Shown: positions 25,121-34,729 of the stretch, one piece after another
Layout of the letters: each line of letters starts with the position of its first letter
Position numbering within the stretch: position 1 is the stretch's first letter
Source: Gordonia lacunae
GTDB taxonomy: Bacteria; Actinomycetota; Actinomycetes; Mycobacteriales; Mycobacteriaceae
Length of the DNA: 64,000 nucleotides
Reading direction: 5' to 3'
NCBI RefSeq assembly: GCF_002149015.1
Contig: NZ_NGFO01000004.1
Span: 124,001 to 188,000 of the forward strand
Notes under the pieces: generated by a model
The model's database searches: none
Told to the model about the DNA's origin: nothing
What the model saw: the letters and a program-made list of their open reading frames with translations, nothing else
Translations under genes and position numbers: made by a program

Positions 25121-25660
25121 TCACCGGACCGGGTAGGCGGCAACGTTCATGACGACCGTCCCCCGGCAGGGCCCGCCGTAGATGGTGGTCCGCCACACGC
25201 CCTTCAGGGATCCGTCGCTCTGCGGCTTGTAGGTCGCGACCGACCGCGCCGGACGCCACACCTTCGGCACGCCGACCCCTTGCCAGCAATCCCACTGCCA
25301 GCTGTACCTATGCACCCACGAACCGTTCTGCCAGGTGTACCGCGGCGGCTGCGGCAGCGTCGGATTGGCCGGCTTGGGACCCCCGACCACGGTCGCGACG
25401 CATCGGCTGCGCACACAGTCGGTGTCGAAGGTGTAGTCGTCGGAGAAATCCGGTTCGCGTTGCCGTGCCGCCAGGCTGGTCCCGGTCTTGGAGGCCGCGA
25501 ACCGCTTGAGCGAGTACACGCCGTCCCAGGTCGGCCTCGGCGCCGCATCGGCGGGGGCGACGCTCGCCAGCAGTCCGGCGGCCAGGGCGAGGATGAGGGC
25601 CAGGACACTCGCGGGAACGACCCGGGCGTTTCGACGGCCGGTGGAACGGGATGCACGCAT
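25121..25660 (-). CDS. Secreted protein of mycolate actinobacteria, unknown function
   Basis: A 179-residue exported protein. The signal peptide has twin basic residues, a hydrophobic core (VLALILALAAGLLASVAPA) and an ADA-A cleavage site near residue 40. The mature 140 residues start with PRPTWDGVYSLKRFAASKTG and contain four cysteines (DTDCVRSRC, WQWDCWQG, GGPCRG), probably two disulfides. It resembles small exported mycobacterial proteins of unknown function; I cannot name one safely. Confidence 0.7.
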   Translation of the reverse strand: MRASRSTGRRNARVVPASVLALILALAAGLLASVAPADAAPRPTWDGVYSLKRFAASKTGTSLAARQREPDFSDDYTFDTDCVRSRCVATVVGGPKPANPTLPQPPRYTWQNGSWVHRYSWQWDCWQGVGVPKVWRPARSVATYKPQSDGSLKGVWRTTIYGGPCRGTVVMNVAAYPVR

Positions 25661-25782
25661 TCACTCATTGGAGCGCAGATCCGGGCGGCGCGTCGGCGTT
25701 GGACGATTCTCGTCGTCGTGACCTCGGGCGCAGATCACACATCTTCCGATTGATCCGGCGCACATATGGGGCTATTCTATGG

Positions 25783-25796
25783 TTACCGGCGAGTAA
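25783..25796. promoter_or_regulatory. TTAC-N6-GTAA palindrome upstream of fadE5
   Basis: TTACCGGCGAGTAA, with flanking G and C extending the arms to GTTAC/GTAAC, lies 111 bases before the fadE5 start. The same TTAC-N6-GTAA form occurs at 39398-39411 and 54712-54725, so it is a probable TetR binding site. Confidence 0.6.
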
Positions 25797-25907
25797 CTTA
25801 GCTCGAGCCGAACAGCCCCCTCAACCGGCCGGTACGCGAACATCCGTGAGCGATCGGACCGGGCCGAGGACGCCAACGCAGACGGCCACACCAGACAAGG
25901 AACCACC

Positions 25908-27743
25908 ATGGGCCATTACAAGAGCAACATGCGCGACCTGCAGTTCAACCTCTTCGAACTGTTCGAGCTCGACAAGGTACTGGAGTCCGGCGACTTCGGT
26001 GACCTCGACCGCGAGACCGCCGTCGACATGCTGCGCGAGGTCCGCGCGCTGGCCGAGGGCCCGATCGCCGAGTCCTTCGTCGACGCCGACCGCAATCCCC
26101 CGGTCTTCGATCCCGACGAGCACAGCGTCACGATCCCCGAGTCGTTCAAGAAGTCCTACAACGCCCTGATCGAGGGCGGATGGGACAAGATCGGCATCGC
26201 CGAGGAGCTCGGCGGACTGCCCGCCCCGCGGTCGCTGTACTGGGCGATCGGCGAGATGATCCTCGGCGCGAACCCGCCCGTGTTCATGTATGCCGCCGGC
26301 GCCGGCTTCGCCAACATCTTCTACAACAACGGCACCGATGAGCAGAAGAAGTGGGCCGCCATCTGTTCCGAGCGCGGTTGGGGCGCCACCATGGTGCTGA
26401 CCGAGCCCGACGCCGGCTCCGATGTGGGCGCCGGACGCACCAAGGCCGTCGAGCAGGAAGACGGCTCCTGGCACATCGACGGCGTGAAGCGCTTCATCAC
26501 CTCGGCCGATCAGGACATGACCGAGAACATCTTCCACCTCGTGCTCGCCCGCCCCGAGGGTGCCGGGCCGGGCACCAAGGGTCTCTCCCTGTTCTTCGTG
26601 CCCAAGTTCCATTTCGACTTCGAGACCGGCGAACTCGGCGAGCGCAACGGCGTCCACGTCACCAACGTCGAGCACAAGATGGGCATCAAGGCGTCGGCCA
26701 CCTGTGAGGTCACCTTCGGTCAGCACGGCACCCCCGCCAAGGGCTGGCTCGTCGGCGACGTCCACAAGGGCATCGCGCAGATGTTCGAGGTCATCGAACA
26801 CGCGCGAATGATGGTGGGCACCAAGGCCATCTCGACCCTGTCGACCGGTTACCTGAACGCGCTCGAGTACGCCAAGGAGCGTATCCAGGGTGCGGACATG
26901 ACCCAGATGACCGACAAGGCCGCACCGCGCGTGTCGATCACCCATCATCCTGATGTGCGTCGCTCGCTGATGACCCAGAAGGCCTACGCCGAGGGGCTGC
27001 GCGCGATCTACCTCTACACCGCGTCGCACCAGGACACCGCCGCCGCGAAGATCGTCTCCGGCGCCGACCCCGAGATGGCCCACCGCGTCAACGATCTGCT
27101 GCTCCCGATCGTCAAGGGCGTCGGCTCCGAGCGCGCCTACGGCACCCTCGGCCACGAGTCGCTGCAGACGCTCGGCGGCTCGGGATTCCTCCAGGACTAC
27201 CCGATCGAGCAGTACATCCGTGACTCGAAGATCGACTCGCTGTACGAGGGCACCACGGCCATCCAGGCCCAGGACTTCTTCTTCCGCAAGATCATCCGCG
27301 ACAAGGGCCAGGCCCTCGCACACGTCGCCGGACAGATCCAGACCTTCATCGATTCCGAGGCGGGCAACGGCCGGCTGAAGACCGAGCGGGCGCTGTTGAA
27401 GACCGCTCTCGACGACGTGCAGGCGATGGCCGCCTCGCTGACCAACGATCTGATGGCGGCACAGGAGAACTCGGCCGAGCTGTACAAGGTCGGACTCGGT
27501 TCGGTCCGCTTCCTGATGGCCGTCGGCGACCTGCTCATCGGCTGGCTGCTCCTCCGCCAGTCCGAGGTCGCCCTCGCCGCCCTCGACAACGGGGCCTCCG
27601 ACGCCGACAAGTCCTTCTACGAGGGCAAGGTCGCCGTGGCCAGCTTCTTCGCCAAGAACATGCTGCCGCTGCTCACCTCCGTCCGCGTCACCGTCGAGAA
27701 CATCGACAACGACATCATGGAGCTCGACGAAGCGGCCTTCTGA
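25908..27743 (+). CDS. fadE5: Acyl-CoA dehydrogenase, FadE5 homologue
   Basis: A 611-residue protein, the same length as mycobacterial FadE5. Recognisable parts: N-terminal extension ([20 protein letters not shown]), FAD/substrate core with [14 protein letters not shown], catalytic region with [20 protein letters not shown], and the C-terminal extension typical of this long ACAD class. It oxidises acyl-CoA of broad chain length in beta-oxidation. The ATG at 25908 follows AACCACC. Its upstream region has the TTAC-N6-GTAA palindrome. In mycobacteria it sits next to fadA2; here the two are about 10 kb apart. Confidence 0.95.
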   Translation: MGHYKSNMRDLQFNLFELFELDKVLESGDFGDLDRETAVDMLREVRALAEGPIAESFVDADRNPPVFDPDEHSVTIPESFKKSYNALIEGGWDKIGIAEELGGLPAPRSLYWAIGEMILGANPPVFMYAAGAGFANIFYNNGTDEQKKWAAICSERGWGATMVLTEPDAGSDVGAGRTKAVEQEDGSWHIDGVKRFITSADQDMTENIFHLVLARPEGAGPGTKGLSLFFVPKFHFDFETGELGERNGVHVTNVEHKMGIKASATCEVTFGQHGTPAKGWLVGDVHKGIAQMFEVIEHARMMVGTKAISTLSTGYLNALEYAKERIQGADMTQMTDKAAPRVSITHHPDVRRSLMTQKAYAEGLRAIYLYTASHQDTAAAKIVSGADPEMAHRVNDLLLPIVKGVGSERAYGTLGHESLQTLGGSGFLQDYPIEQYIRDSKIDSLYEGTTAIQAQDFFFRKIIRDKGQALAHVAGQIQTFIDSEAGNGRLKTERALLKTALDDVQAMAASLTNDLMAAQENSAELYKVGLGSVRFLMAVGDLLIGWLLLRQSEVALAALDNGASDADKSFYEGKVAVASFFAKNMLPLLTSVRVTVENIDNDIMELDEAAF

Positions 27744-27762
27744 GCTACTCGACGAACTCGAC

Positions 27763-27803
27763 AAGAACTCCCACCGGCGAATCAGCCGGTGGGAGTTCTT
27801 TTT
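27763..27803. terminator. Strong bidirectional terminator after fadE5
   Basis: A 16-base stem AAGAACTCCCACCGGC (27763-27778), loop gaatca, and GCCGGTGGGAGTTCTT (27785-27800) followed by a T run. It separates the convergent fadE5 and LppU-like genes and works on both strands by symmetry. Confidence 0.92.
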
Positions 27804-27818
27804 GCGTCGAAAAGCAGG

Positions 27819-28568
27819 TCACTCGATGGCGCTGAAGCAGTACCCGACCGGCCGCGGTTTCTCCGCGAAATAGCTGCCGTCCGAGCCGGGGCATTCGGGC
27901 TCACCCGACGCCTTGGTGTCGACGCGGATGTTCGTACCGCCGGAAACCGGTGCATCGCATTCGATCTCACGGATCTCGGCGAGTGCAGTCCCGCCGGTCG
28001 CCGACGGCAGGTAGTAGCAGCGCCCCTCCTGGTACACCGGCGCAAGGCACAGGGCACCATCCTGGCCCGCCACCCAGTAGCGCGAGTAGTTGGCGCCGCA
28101 CAATCCCTGCGTGATGGACTTCTCCGCGACGACGTAGTGGAAGTCGGTGTCACCACACGACACTTCCTTGGCGTCGAGCGTGTCCGGCTTGGCCGTCACT
28201 ACGATGCACTCGCCCGCCTCGACGTCACTGACGTCCGAGATCCCACCACCTTGTGCCGACGACACCAACACCTTTGCCACGCCACCGGCGATCACGATCA
28301 GCAACAGCACGCCCACGACGCCCAGTGCGACCCACAATCCGGTGCGCTTCTTCTTCGGCGGTGGCGGGAACGGCGGCCCGGGCGGGTACATCCCGCCCGG
28401 GCCGGGGCCACCCGGATACGGCTGTGGCGCTCCGTAGGGCACCTGATTCGGCGGCGGAGCACCGTAGGGGTGATTCGGCGGCGGGAACCCGCCCTGCGGT
28501 GGGTACTGCCCGGGCTGTGGTTGTGGCCCGTATCGCGGGTCCCCCGGCTGATATGGCGAGTTGGTCAC
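27819..28568 (-). CDS. Membrane-anchored LppU/SCO3897-like protein, copy 1
   Basis: A 249-residue protein: an N-terminal Pro/Gly/Tyr-rich cytoplasmic tail (DPRYGPQPQPGQYPPQGG), a lysine cluster and one membrane helix (TGLWVALGVVGVLLLIVIAG), and an outside domain with the pattern GECI...C...YHVVA..C..Y...LCL...C, resembling the LppU/SCO3897 family. Eight Cys in the outer domain suggest disulfides. Function unknown. GTG 28568 gives the N-terminus shared with the paralogue; GTG 28592 is an alternative. It ends at the fadE5 terminator and has a paralogue immediately upstream. Confidence 0.7.
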   Translation of the reverse strand: MTNSPYQPGDPRYGPQPQPGQYPPQGGFPPPNHPYGAPPPNQVPYGAPQPYPGGPGPGGMYPPGPPFPPPPKKKRTGLWVALGVVGVLLLIVIAGGVAKVLVSSAQGGGISDVSDVEAGECIVVTAKPDTLDAKEVSCGDTDFHYVVAEKSITQGLCGANYSRYWVAGQDGALCLAPVYQEGRCYYLPSATGGTALAEIREIECDAPVSGGTNIRVDTKASGEPECPGSDGSYFAEKPRPVGYCFSAIE

Positions 28569-28685
28569 GCCGCGAAGACTACCGGCCCCCACCGGTACGT
28601 CCAGTGCACCGGCGAACCTCGACTCGACTCATGCACTTCGATCGAAGTCCAGTAGTCGAAGTGAAGTTCTTTGGTCGGCGAGGTG

Positions 28686-29423
28686 TTACTCGAGGAAGGT
28701 GAGGCAGTAACCGGTGGGGGTCGGTCTTGGGATGAAGTACTCGGACTGACTTTCGGGGCAGGTCGGTTTGCCCGCCGTTTTCGAATTGACCCGAATATTG
28801 GTTGCGCCAGGTATCACAACTGGTTTCGCACAGTCGATCTCGCGAGTCTCGGCTATGGCGAGACCTTCGGTCGCGGCCGAGATGTAGTAGCAGCTGCCAG
28901 GGTGCAAGACCTCCGCGAGACACAGCGCACCGTTGGCAGACGGGTACTTGCTCGAAAACCAGAACTTCGCGTACTCGGGACCGCAGATCTCTTTGCCGAC
29001 GGACACCGATGCAACGACATACCGGAACCCGCAGCCGGAGCACGAGGCTCGTTTGACGACAAGCGATGCCTGCCGTGCTTCTACCTGGACGCACTCGCCG
29101 ACGGAGACGTCATCGCTGCTGACCACCACTGTGCTGGGCGGAATGGAGTCACCAAGTCGGTGGAGGCCGAGTCCCCCGACTGCGAACACGACCAATCCCA
29201 CGACGGCGCCGAGCAGGAGCCATAGCCCTGTGCGCTTCTTCTTCCGCGGCGGCGGGAACGGCGGTCCTGGCGGGTACATGCCTCCGGGAATCGCAACTCC
29301 GTATGGAGGCGGAGCCCCGTACGGCTGAGTCGGCGGTTGAAAACCCGGGTGCGGAGGGTACTGCCCTGGCGGGGGTTGTGGTCCGAATCGCGGGTCCCCC
29401 GACTGATATGGCGAATTGGTCAC
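28686..29423 (-). CDS. LppU/SCO3897-like membrane protein, copy 2
   Basis: A 245-residue paralogue of the preceding gene with the same VTNSPYQ...GDPR N-terminus, PPGPPFPP linker, KKKRTGLWLLLG helix entry and outer domain (GECVQVEA, SCSGCGFRYVVA, ALCLAEV, CYYISAATEG). The copy has clearly diverged, and the third position GC looks lower than in its neighbours, hinting at separate history. Upstream of it lies the TerD-nuclease gene. GTG 29423 is chosen to match copy 1. Confidence 0.68.
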   Translation of the reverse strand: MTNSPYQSGDPRFGPQPPPGQYPPHPGFQPPTQPYGAPPPYGVAIPGGMYPPGPPFPPPRKKKRTGLWLLLGAVVGLVVFAVGGLGLHRLGDSIPPSTVVVSSDDVSVGECVQVEARQASLVVKRASCSGCGFRYVVASVSVGKEICGPEYAKFWFSSKYPSANGALCLAEVLHPGSCYYISAATEGLAIAETREIDCAKPVVIPGATNIRVNSKTAGKPTCPESQSEYFIPRPTPTGYCLTFLE

Positions 29424-29528
29424 GCCGCGAGGACTATCCCGAACCTCGCGATCGCTGACCGCCGTATCCACTGTTGGATTTGCTGGCCCGACGGGATGCC
29501 TGCGGGTCCGGTGGATCAGCTCCGCTGT

Positions 29529-31613
29529 TCAGACGTCCCGTCCAGACCGCACACGCTCCACCACGTCTGCATAGAAGGTCGCGGTCAGGAGAACCATGGC
29601 CGTCACGAATCCACCTTCGCTGCCAGACCGCTTAGACCCCATCGACGACTCCATGGTCACCGTGAACTCACGGATGTCGCGGCCGTCGGTGGGCATGACA
29701 GAGGTCGCGTCTGCGCGTATGTCCTTCAGCAACGCCGCGGTCGACTCGACCCGACTTCCCGCATGATGCGCCGTGATCCGCAGATCGTCGGGCGCGTCGG
29801 CAAGTTGACGAATCAGCCAATTGATCTTGGTCTGGGTTCGTCCCGTACGCGGTGCTGCGGTCTTCAACGAGCAGCCGATACGCCCGCGGCCCAGATCGGC
29901 GTGCATCGCCACCGGTCCAGCCGCGCCCGAGACCTTCAACAACGCGAACAGCTCCCCTGAGTCAGCCAGTTGCCGGGCACGACTGACCGTATCCACGCGA
30001 CTCGCCGGCGACTGCGCAGTCACCCTCTGACCGGTGAGTGCGCCCAGTCGCAGCGCAACATGGCGAGCCAGACGATCAAATCGGTCGCACACGTCCGACG
30101 TCGAGTCGTCCGACGCGCCGACAGTCTTGTTCTTGACTGCTTCCCGGATCTTGACCCACTGCTTACCCATGTCGTCGAAAGTCCGCATACCGGACTGGCT
30201 GTCGGCGGCGTACCAGAGGAGTTCCTCGAGCAGACGAGCTCGCACCCTGTCGTCGACGCCGACATGCTCGTGCACGATCATTGCCTCGGCGAGGATCTCT
30301 TCCCACGAAAGATGCTTCAGGACAATATTCTTCGAGGGTTTTGCCTCGACGACGAAGGGGTGCAGGTCGGGAGACGCCATCAAGTCGCCGCTTATCGTGA
30401 TAACCGCGTCCATCGACTTCGCCTTGGCCAGTTTGAGGTAGGTTCCGACCTGATCCCCGGTCAGCTCCGCCCGGCCGGTTTTCACTTCGACAAGTGCTCG
30501 CCACACCTTGCTACCGCGACTCACCCTGATCAGTCCATCCGGGCGCACCTCCTCACCCGACATCGAGAATCGAACTTCGGCGAATGCTTCGATACGTCCT
30601 CGCGGCGCTCCGGTCTGGCTGAGGACCGCGCGGCCGAACTCGGGGACCGTCTCCATTGTGGCCAGCAGAATGGACGTCGTGCGCATCTCTTGTTCGGCGG
30701 CCGACTTGATGCCCGCAGATGGGAAGAGGCGCGCCCGCTTCCACTCCGACTCAACATGTCGAGGTAGATACGCCTGAGTTCTCGACGCCCAGTCCTTCGG
30801 CAACGGCGCCGGGCGTCGTTTTCGACCGATCGTGACCTTTGTACCGGGCTCACTCTGTGGAGGTGCAGTTTCTCGCCCGGCGTCGTCAGCACTCGGCACC
30901 GCGGTGTCGGCGGCGAGAGCCGCCTCGGCCGAACTTGCGTCAGGGACCGACTCGGCAACGTTCTGTTCCGTGTCCGGTTCCTCGTCGACACCGAACGAAT
31001 CCAGGCTGCCGTCGACAGACTCGGTGTCGTCGACTTCGATCCCATGGTCGGAAACCAAGGCCTCGAGTCCTCCGTCGTAGCCCTGACCGACGGCTCGGAT
31101 CTTCCAGTTATCGTTGCGCCGATATATCTCGCCGAAGATCAGCGCGCGTTCCGACGACAGACCCTCCATTGCGTGCACGACGAACGGAGCATCCGGCTCG
31201 TCTGCATGGGCGACGTACATGTTGACGAGCGCGGCGTCTCCGAAGCTGGCATCCGTCCGAGGGTCCGTGCTGGCCGTGACCAATATTCGCGCGACCGAAT
31301 CGGGTATGCGCGCGAGATCGACCTCCACGGCATCTTTCTGACCGAACGAACTGCCATCCGGGTCCTGCTCGTGCACCCCGTGCGAGACCAGTCGTACAGC
31401 GCCTCCCACCCCCGTGGGCTGGTTGTAGAAGATCAGGTCGTCATTGGACCGCACTTGTCCGTCGTCACCGAGAACGAGGATGCCGGCGTCGAGTCCGATC
31501 TCCTTCCCCGCGGCCGCTTCGGTCTGGATGACGACCACCAGCCGCGGTGAGTTTTCGCCGGCGACTTCGTCGACAGATACGTTTCCACCCTTGGACAGCT
31601 CGCGAAGCTCCAC
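29529..31613 (-). CDS. TerD-domain protein fused to a PD-(D/E)XK nuclease-like domain
   Basis: A 694-residue protein. Residues 1-190 are a TerD domain (VELRELSKGGNVSV start, DDLIFYNQP, DGSSFGQKDAVEVDL, EIYRRNDNWKIRAVGQGYDGGL). An acidic linker (about 195-285) follows. The middle part (about 310-460) has a nuclease-like pattern RPDGLIRVSRGSKVWRALVE with VKTG, i.e. D-x(n)-E-x-K, as in PD-(D/E)XK enzymes, then a helical region, and the last 140 residues end in a hydrophobic segment. TerD domains bind calcium and occur in tellurite and stress response systems that were predicted to include DNA processing. GTG 31613 begins the usual TerD N-terminus. Confidence 0.75.
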   Translation of the reverse strand: MELRELSKGGNVSVDEVAGENSPRLVVVIQTEAAAGKEIGLDAGILVLGDDGQVRSNDDLIFYNQPTGVGGAVRLVSHGVHEQDPDGSSFGQKDAVEVDLARIPDSVARILVTASTDPRTDASFGDAALVNMYVAHADEPDAPFVVHAMEGLSSERALIFGEIYRRNDNWKIRAVGQGYDGGLEALVSDHGIEVDDTESVDGSLDSFGVDEEPDTEQNVAESVPDASSAEAALAADTAVPSADDAGRETAPPQSEPGTKVTIGRKRRPAPLPKDWASRTQAYLPRHVESEWKRARLFPSAGIKSAAEQEMRTTSILLATMETVPEFGRAVLSQTGAPRGRIEAFAEVRFSMSGEEVRPDGLIRVSRGSKVWRALVEVKTGRAELTGDQVGTYLKLAKAKSMDAVITISGDLMASPDLHPFVVEAKPSKNIVLKHLSWEEILAEAMIVHEHVGVDDRVRARLLEELLWYAADSQSGMRTFDDMGKQWVKIREAVKNKTVGASDDSTSDVCDRFDRLARHVALRLGALTGQRVTAQSPASRVDTVSRARQLADSGELFALLKVSGAAGPVAMHADLGRGRIGCSLKTAAPRTGRTQTKINWLIRQLADAPDDLRITAHHAGSRVESTAALLKDIRADATSVMPTDGRDIREFTVTMESSMGSKRSGSEGGFVTAMVLLTATFYADVVERVRSGRDV

Positions 31614-31731
31614 CTCGCCAACCTATTGGCAACACCTTGGTCGGTGTGTGGCGAATCGGACAAGTGGGTCGAATTCGAGGCTCATTCGACTGATCGGGGG
31701 ATCGGTCCCCGCACCACCCCGGACGTGGCGA

Positions 31732-32949
31732 TCAGACCGCCTTCTTGCGTTTCCGCTGTCCCGCCCGCGCGGAAACGGCGGCTCCGAGCAGGATCATCCG
31801 CATCGTGCGCTCGGCGGCGTCGGCGAGGAGTTGCTCGCCGTTGGCGACGGCCTCCGACAGCGGCATCGGCACCGCGATGATCGACGCGATCGCGCCGATC
31901 CCGACGTCGTGGACCGCCGGCGCGCCGTCACCGAGCGAACCGGCCAGAGCGACCACCGGCACACCCCGCAACTGGGCACGGCGGGCGACCTCGGCGGGTA
32001 CCTTGCCGCGCGGGGTCTGGAAGTCGATCGACCCCTCGGCGGTGATCACCAGATCCGCCTTGCCGATCCGATGGTCGAGGTCGATCCCGGACAGCCCCGA
32101 GTCGAGCAGGGCGTCGAACCGCGACCGCAACTTCCCGCCCACTGCCGCCAGTCCCGCGCCGAGGCCGCCCGACGCCCCGGTACCCACCCCCTGGCGATAG
32201 TCGATGTCGGCCAACCCGTCTCGCTGGAGGATGTCGGCCCAGACGTCGAGCGCAGCCGCCAGCGAGTCGACCTGCGCAGGCGTCGCCCCCTTCTGCGGAC
32301 CGAACACCCGGGCGACACCGTTCGGCCCAGTCAGGACATTGTGCGGATTGCCGGCGATCACCATCTCGACCTCGCGCAACCGCGGGTGCAGGCCGGTGAG
32401 GTCCACAGATGCGGCGCGCACGAGTTCGGCTCCACCGCGGCCGATCTCGCGCCGATCGTGATCCGAAACGCGGGCCCCGAGGGCTTGCAGCGCCCCCGCC
32501 CCGCCGTCACACGTGCCCGAATCGCCGCAGCCGACGAGGATCGCCGACACACCGGCGTCGAGCGCGGCAACGATCAACTGTCCGACACCGTAGGTGGTGG
32601 TGGCGCCCGGGTCCCGCTGTCCGGCCGGGACGAGTGCCAGTCCGGCGGCAGCGGCCATCTCGACGACGCCGATCCGGTTCCGGCCGACGCCTACTTCGGC
32701 CCAGTGCGACCGCACCGGTTCGCCGGTCGGCCCGCAGACGGTCAGTTCGTGGAGGCGCCCGTTGCCCGCCGCAGCGATGATGCGGGCCGTACCTTCGCCG
32801 CCGTCGGCTATGGGCGCGATGTCGACGCGCACCCCGGGAAGTGTGCGGCGCACCCCTGCAGCGATGGCACCGGCCACCGACACGGCGTCGAGGCTTTCCT
32901 TGAAACCGCTCGGGGCGACCAGGATTCGTTGCGGAACTCGGACTGACAT
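31732..32949 (-). CDS. glxK: Glycerate kinase (GlxK/GarK family)
   Basis: A 405-residue protein with the glycerate kinase signature: PSGFKESLDAVSVAGAIAAG, APIADGGEGTA, VEMAAAAGLALVP, GVGTGASGGLGAGLAAV and LVITAEGSIDFQTPRGKVP. It phosphorylates D-glycerate with ATP in the cytosol. ATG 32949 is preceded by AGGAGTAC. It lies next to an SLC13 carboxylate-type transporter on the same strand with 74 bases between, suggesting uptake and use of an organic acid. Confidence 0.9.
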   Translation of the reverse strand: MSVRVPQRILVAPSGFKESLDAVSVAGAIAAGVRRTLPGVRVDIAPIADGGEGTARIIAAAGNGRLHELTVCGPTGEPVRSHWAEVGVGRNRIGVVEMAAAAGLALVPAGQRDPGATTTYGVGQLIVAALDAGVSAILVGCGDSGTCDGGAGALQALGARVSDHDRREIGRGGAELVRAASVDLTGLHPRLREVEMVIAGNPHNVLTGPNGVARVFGPQKGATPAQVDSLAAALDVWADILQRDGLADIDYRQGVGTGASGGLGAGLAAVGGKLRSRFDALLDSGLSGIDLDHRIGKADLVITAEGSIDFQTPRGKVPAEVARRAQLRGVPVVALAGSLGDGAPAVHDVGIGAIASIIAVPMPLSEAVANGEQLLADAAERTMRMILLGAAVSARAGQRKRKKAV

Positions 32950-33023
32950 CGGTACTCCTGTTGATCGATCGGACAGCGGGACGCGTGCCCGTAGGCACAT
33001 TCCGGACAGTCGCGGCGCGACGG

Positions 33024-34586
33024 TCAGGACGAGAGGAGGGGCAGGCCCAGGCAGGGCCAGACCCAACGCGCGAAGATGATGAGCACCACCAGCGACACCG
33101 GTGCGAGCAAGGCCGACATCGTGAGCAGATGGCGCGGTTGATAACCCGGTACGTCGGCGCTCGCGGCGAACATGGCGACCGGTTTGGCCGAGCTCGTGAG
33201 GGTGATGCAGAAGCCCGCGGCCGCAGTCGACAGGAAGGCGGCTGCGGCTGGATCGACGCCGACAGCCGGGGCGGTCACCACGATGATCGGGATCAGCACT
33301 GCCGAACGGGCCGAACGGGAGTGGATCACCAGGTGCGCGAGCAGCGACACGATCGCCGACACGACGACGAACACCATCGCGGCCGCGGGACCGGTCTCGG
33401 CGATGGACCCGAAGGCCTGATCCGCCAGCCACTCCGCGGCACCACTCGAGTTGAGCGCCTTCCCCAGCGCGAGGGTGGCGGCCATGAACAGCAGGAGCGT
33501 CCACGGGATGGTCTTCAGCGCCGCGCCCAGCGTCGTCGCGCCGACCGCCGGCGCCGACACTGCCAGCGCGCCGAGCACCGCGACGATGGCCGGGTCGACA
33601 CCATGCAGTGGTTCTGAACACCACAGCACCACAACGAGTCCGAGAATGACGGACACCCGTCGTTGAGTAGACGTGAGCGGTCCGGAGGTCGCCGTCCCGG
33701 TCGCCTCGAGGGCGGCCGGCGGTACCGACAGCGGACGTGCTCGTTCGGCGTGATCGGTCATCAGCCACAGCGCGGCCTCCGCCGCGAGGTGCGACCAGAC
33801 GACGGCCAGCGGCACCCCCAACACCGCCCACTGCAGAAAGCCGATGCCCGTTCCGGTTACCGCCAGGACGATCTCGGCGGTGATGAGGTGCGCTCCGGCG
33901 CCCAGCAGTGATCCGACCGCCGAGAACAGGATGACGAACGGGAAGACCAGCGCGAGACAGCGCACCAGTCGCGGTCGGTCATGAAGGACGGCGGCGAGAG
34001 CCAGAAAGATCGGAAGTGCCAGAGCCGCACGGCCCGACGTCGCCGGGACTGCGAACGTGGTCAGCAGCAGCGCAGCCGTGATGAGGTGGACCAGCTGACG
34101 CGGCGTCCGGGCCCGACGGACGACCCGTGCCGACACCCGAGCCGACAATCCCGACGCCGTGACCGCGGCTGCGATCACGAAAGCACCGATCAGCAGCCAG
34201 ATCACACCCGAACCCAGTGTCCCCGCGAAGGTGTCGGCGTCGATGATCCCGACGATCACCAGTGTGATTCCGCCACCCAGTGCGACATAGGTGTCGTCGA
34301 GGGGCGAGAAGATCCACGCCCATACCGCGATCAGGAACACGAGCAGCGTCACCACGGCGTCGGACGACAGCCGGCCCGACCAGCCGGCGTGACCGACGAT
34401 CGCGCCGGCGACCACGACCGCCACGAGACCTGCTGCAGCCCAGGGTGTCAGCAGCCCACCGAGAACATCGCGGACGCCGCGCCGTGGCGGCGGCGACACC
34501 ACCGGCCGGACCGGCGGACGTGTCGCGTACCTCGTCACCGGGCCCGTGTGAACCCGGGTTCGGTCGATCGTGTGCGGTGCGGTCAT
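33024..34586 (-). CDS. SLC13/DASS-type anion transporter
   Basis: A 520-residue membrane protein with about eleven helices arranged in two halves. Typical are AVWAWIFSPLDDTYVALGGG, PATSGRAALALP and LAHLVIHSRSARSAVLIPII. The family moves dicarboxylates or sulfate with Na+ or H+. The upstream glycerate kinase gene suggests an organic acid such as glycerate or tartronate-type substrate, but this is inference. ATG 34586 is chosen; ATG 34622 would add twelve residues that look non-conserved. Confidence 0.78.
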   Translation of the reverse strand: MTAPHTIDRTRVHTGPVTRYATRPPVRPVVSPPPRRGVRDVLGGLLTPWAAAGLVAVVVAGAIVGHAGWSGRLSSDAVVTLLVFLIAVWAWIFSPLDDTYVALGGGITLVIVGIIDADTFAGTLGSGVIWLLIGAFVIAAAVTASGLSARVSARVVRRARTPRQLVHLITAALLLTTFAVPATSGRAALALPIFLALAAVLHDRPRLVRCLALVFPFVILFSAVGSLLGAGAHLITAEIVLAVTGTGIGFLQWAVLGVPLAVVWSHLAAEAALWLMTDHAERARPLSVPPAALEATGTATSGPLTSTQRRVSVILGLVVVLWCSEPLHGVDPAIVAVLGALAVSAPAVGATTLGAALKTIPWTLLLFMAATLALGKALNSSGAAEWLADQAFGSIAETGPAAAMVFVVVSAIVSLLAHLVIHSRSARSAVLIPIIVVTAPAVGVDPAAAAFLSTAAAGFCITLTSSAKPVAMFAASADVPGYQPRHLLTMSALLAPVSLVVLIIFARWVWPCLGLPLLSS

Positions 34587-34669
34587 GGCGACAACTATCG
34601 GGCCCCACCGTGACATCTCCATGAGACGCGGATGAAAGTTCTTTCACAGGAACAGGTCACGTCAACGAC

Positions 34670-34698
34670 AGACGCACCACCGGATCGGCGGTGCGTCT
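34670..34698. terminator. Terminator hairpin downstream of the lipoprotein gene
   Basis: The 9-base arms AGACGCACC (34670-34678) and GGTGCGTCT (34690-34698) pair, with an inner CCG-CGG. It follows the stop of the minus-strand lipoprotein gene at 34730. Confidence 0.55.
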
Positions 34699-34729
34699 AC
34701 TCCTCGACGGTCCTCGTCGCGAACGTCGG

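Noticed and set aside
25821..27764. Minus-strand frame of 647 residues opposite fadE5
   Set aside because: Shadow of fadE5, with composition typical of antisense high-GC frames; no ribosome site or domain.
31693..31711. Short hairpin before the TerD gene as terminator of glycerate kinase
   Set aside because: The stem is only about five base pairs and could be chance in this composition.
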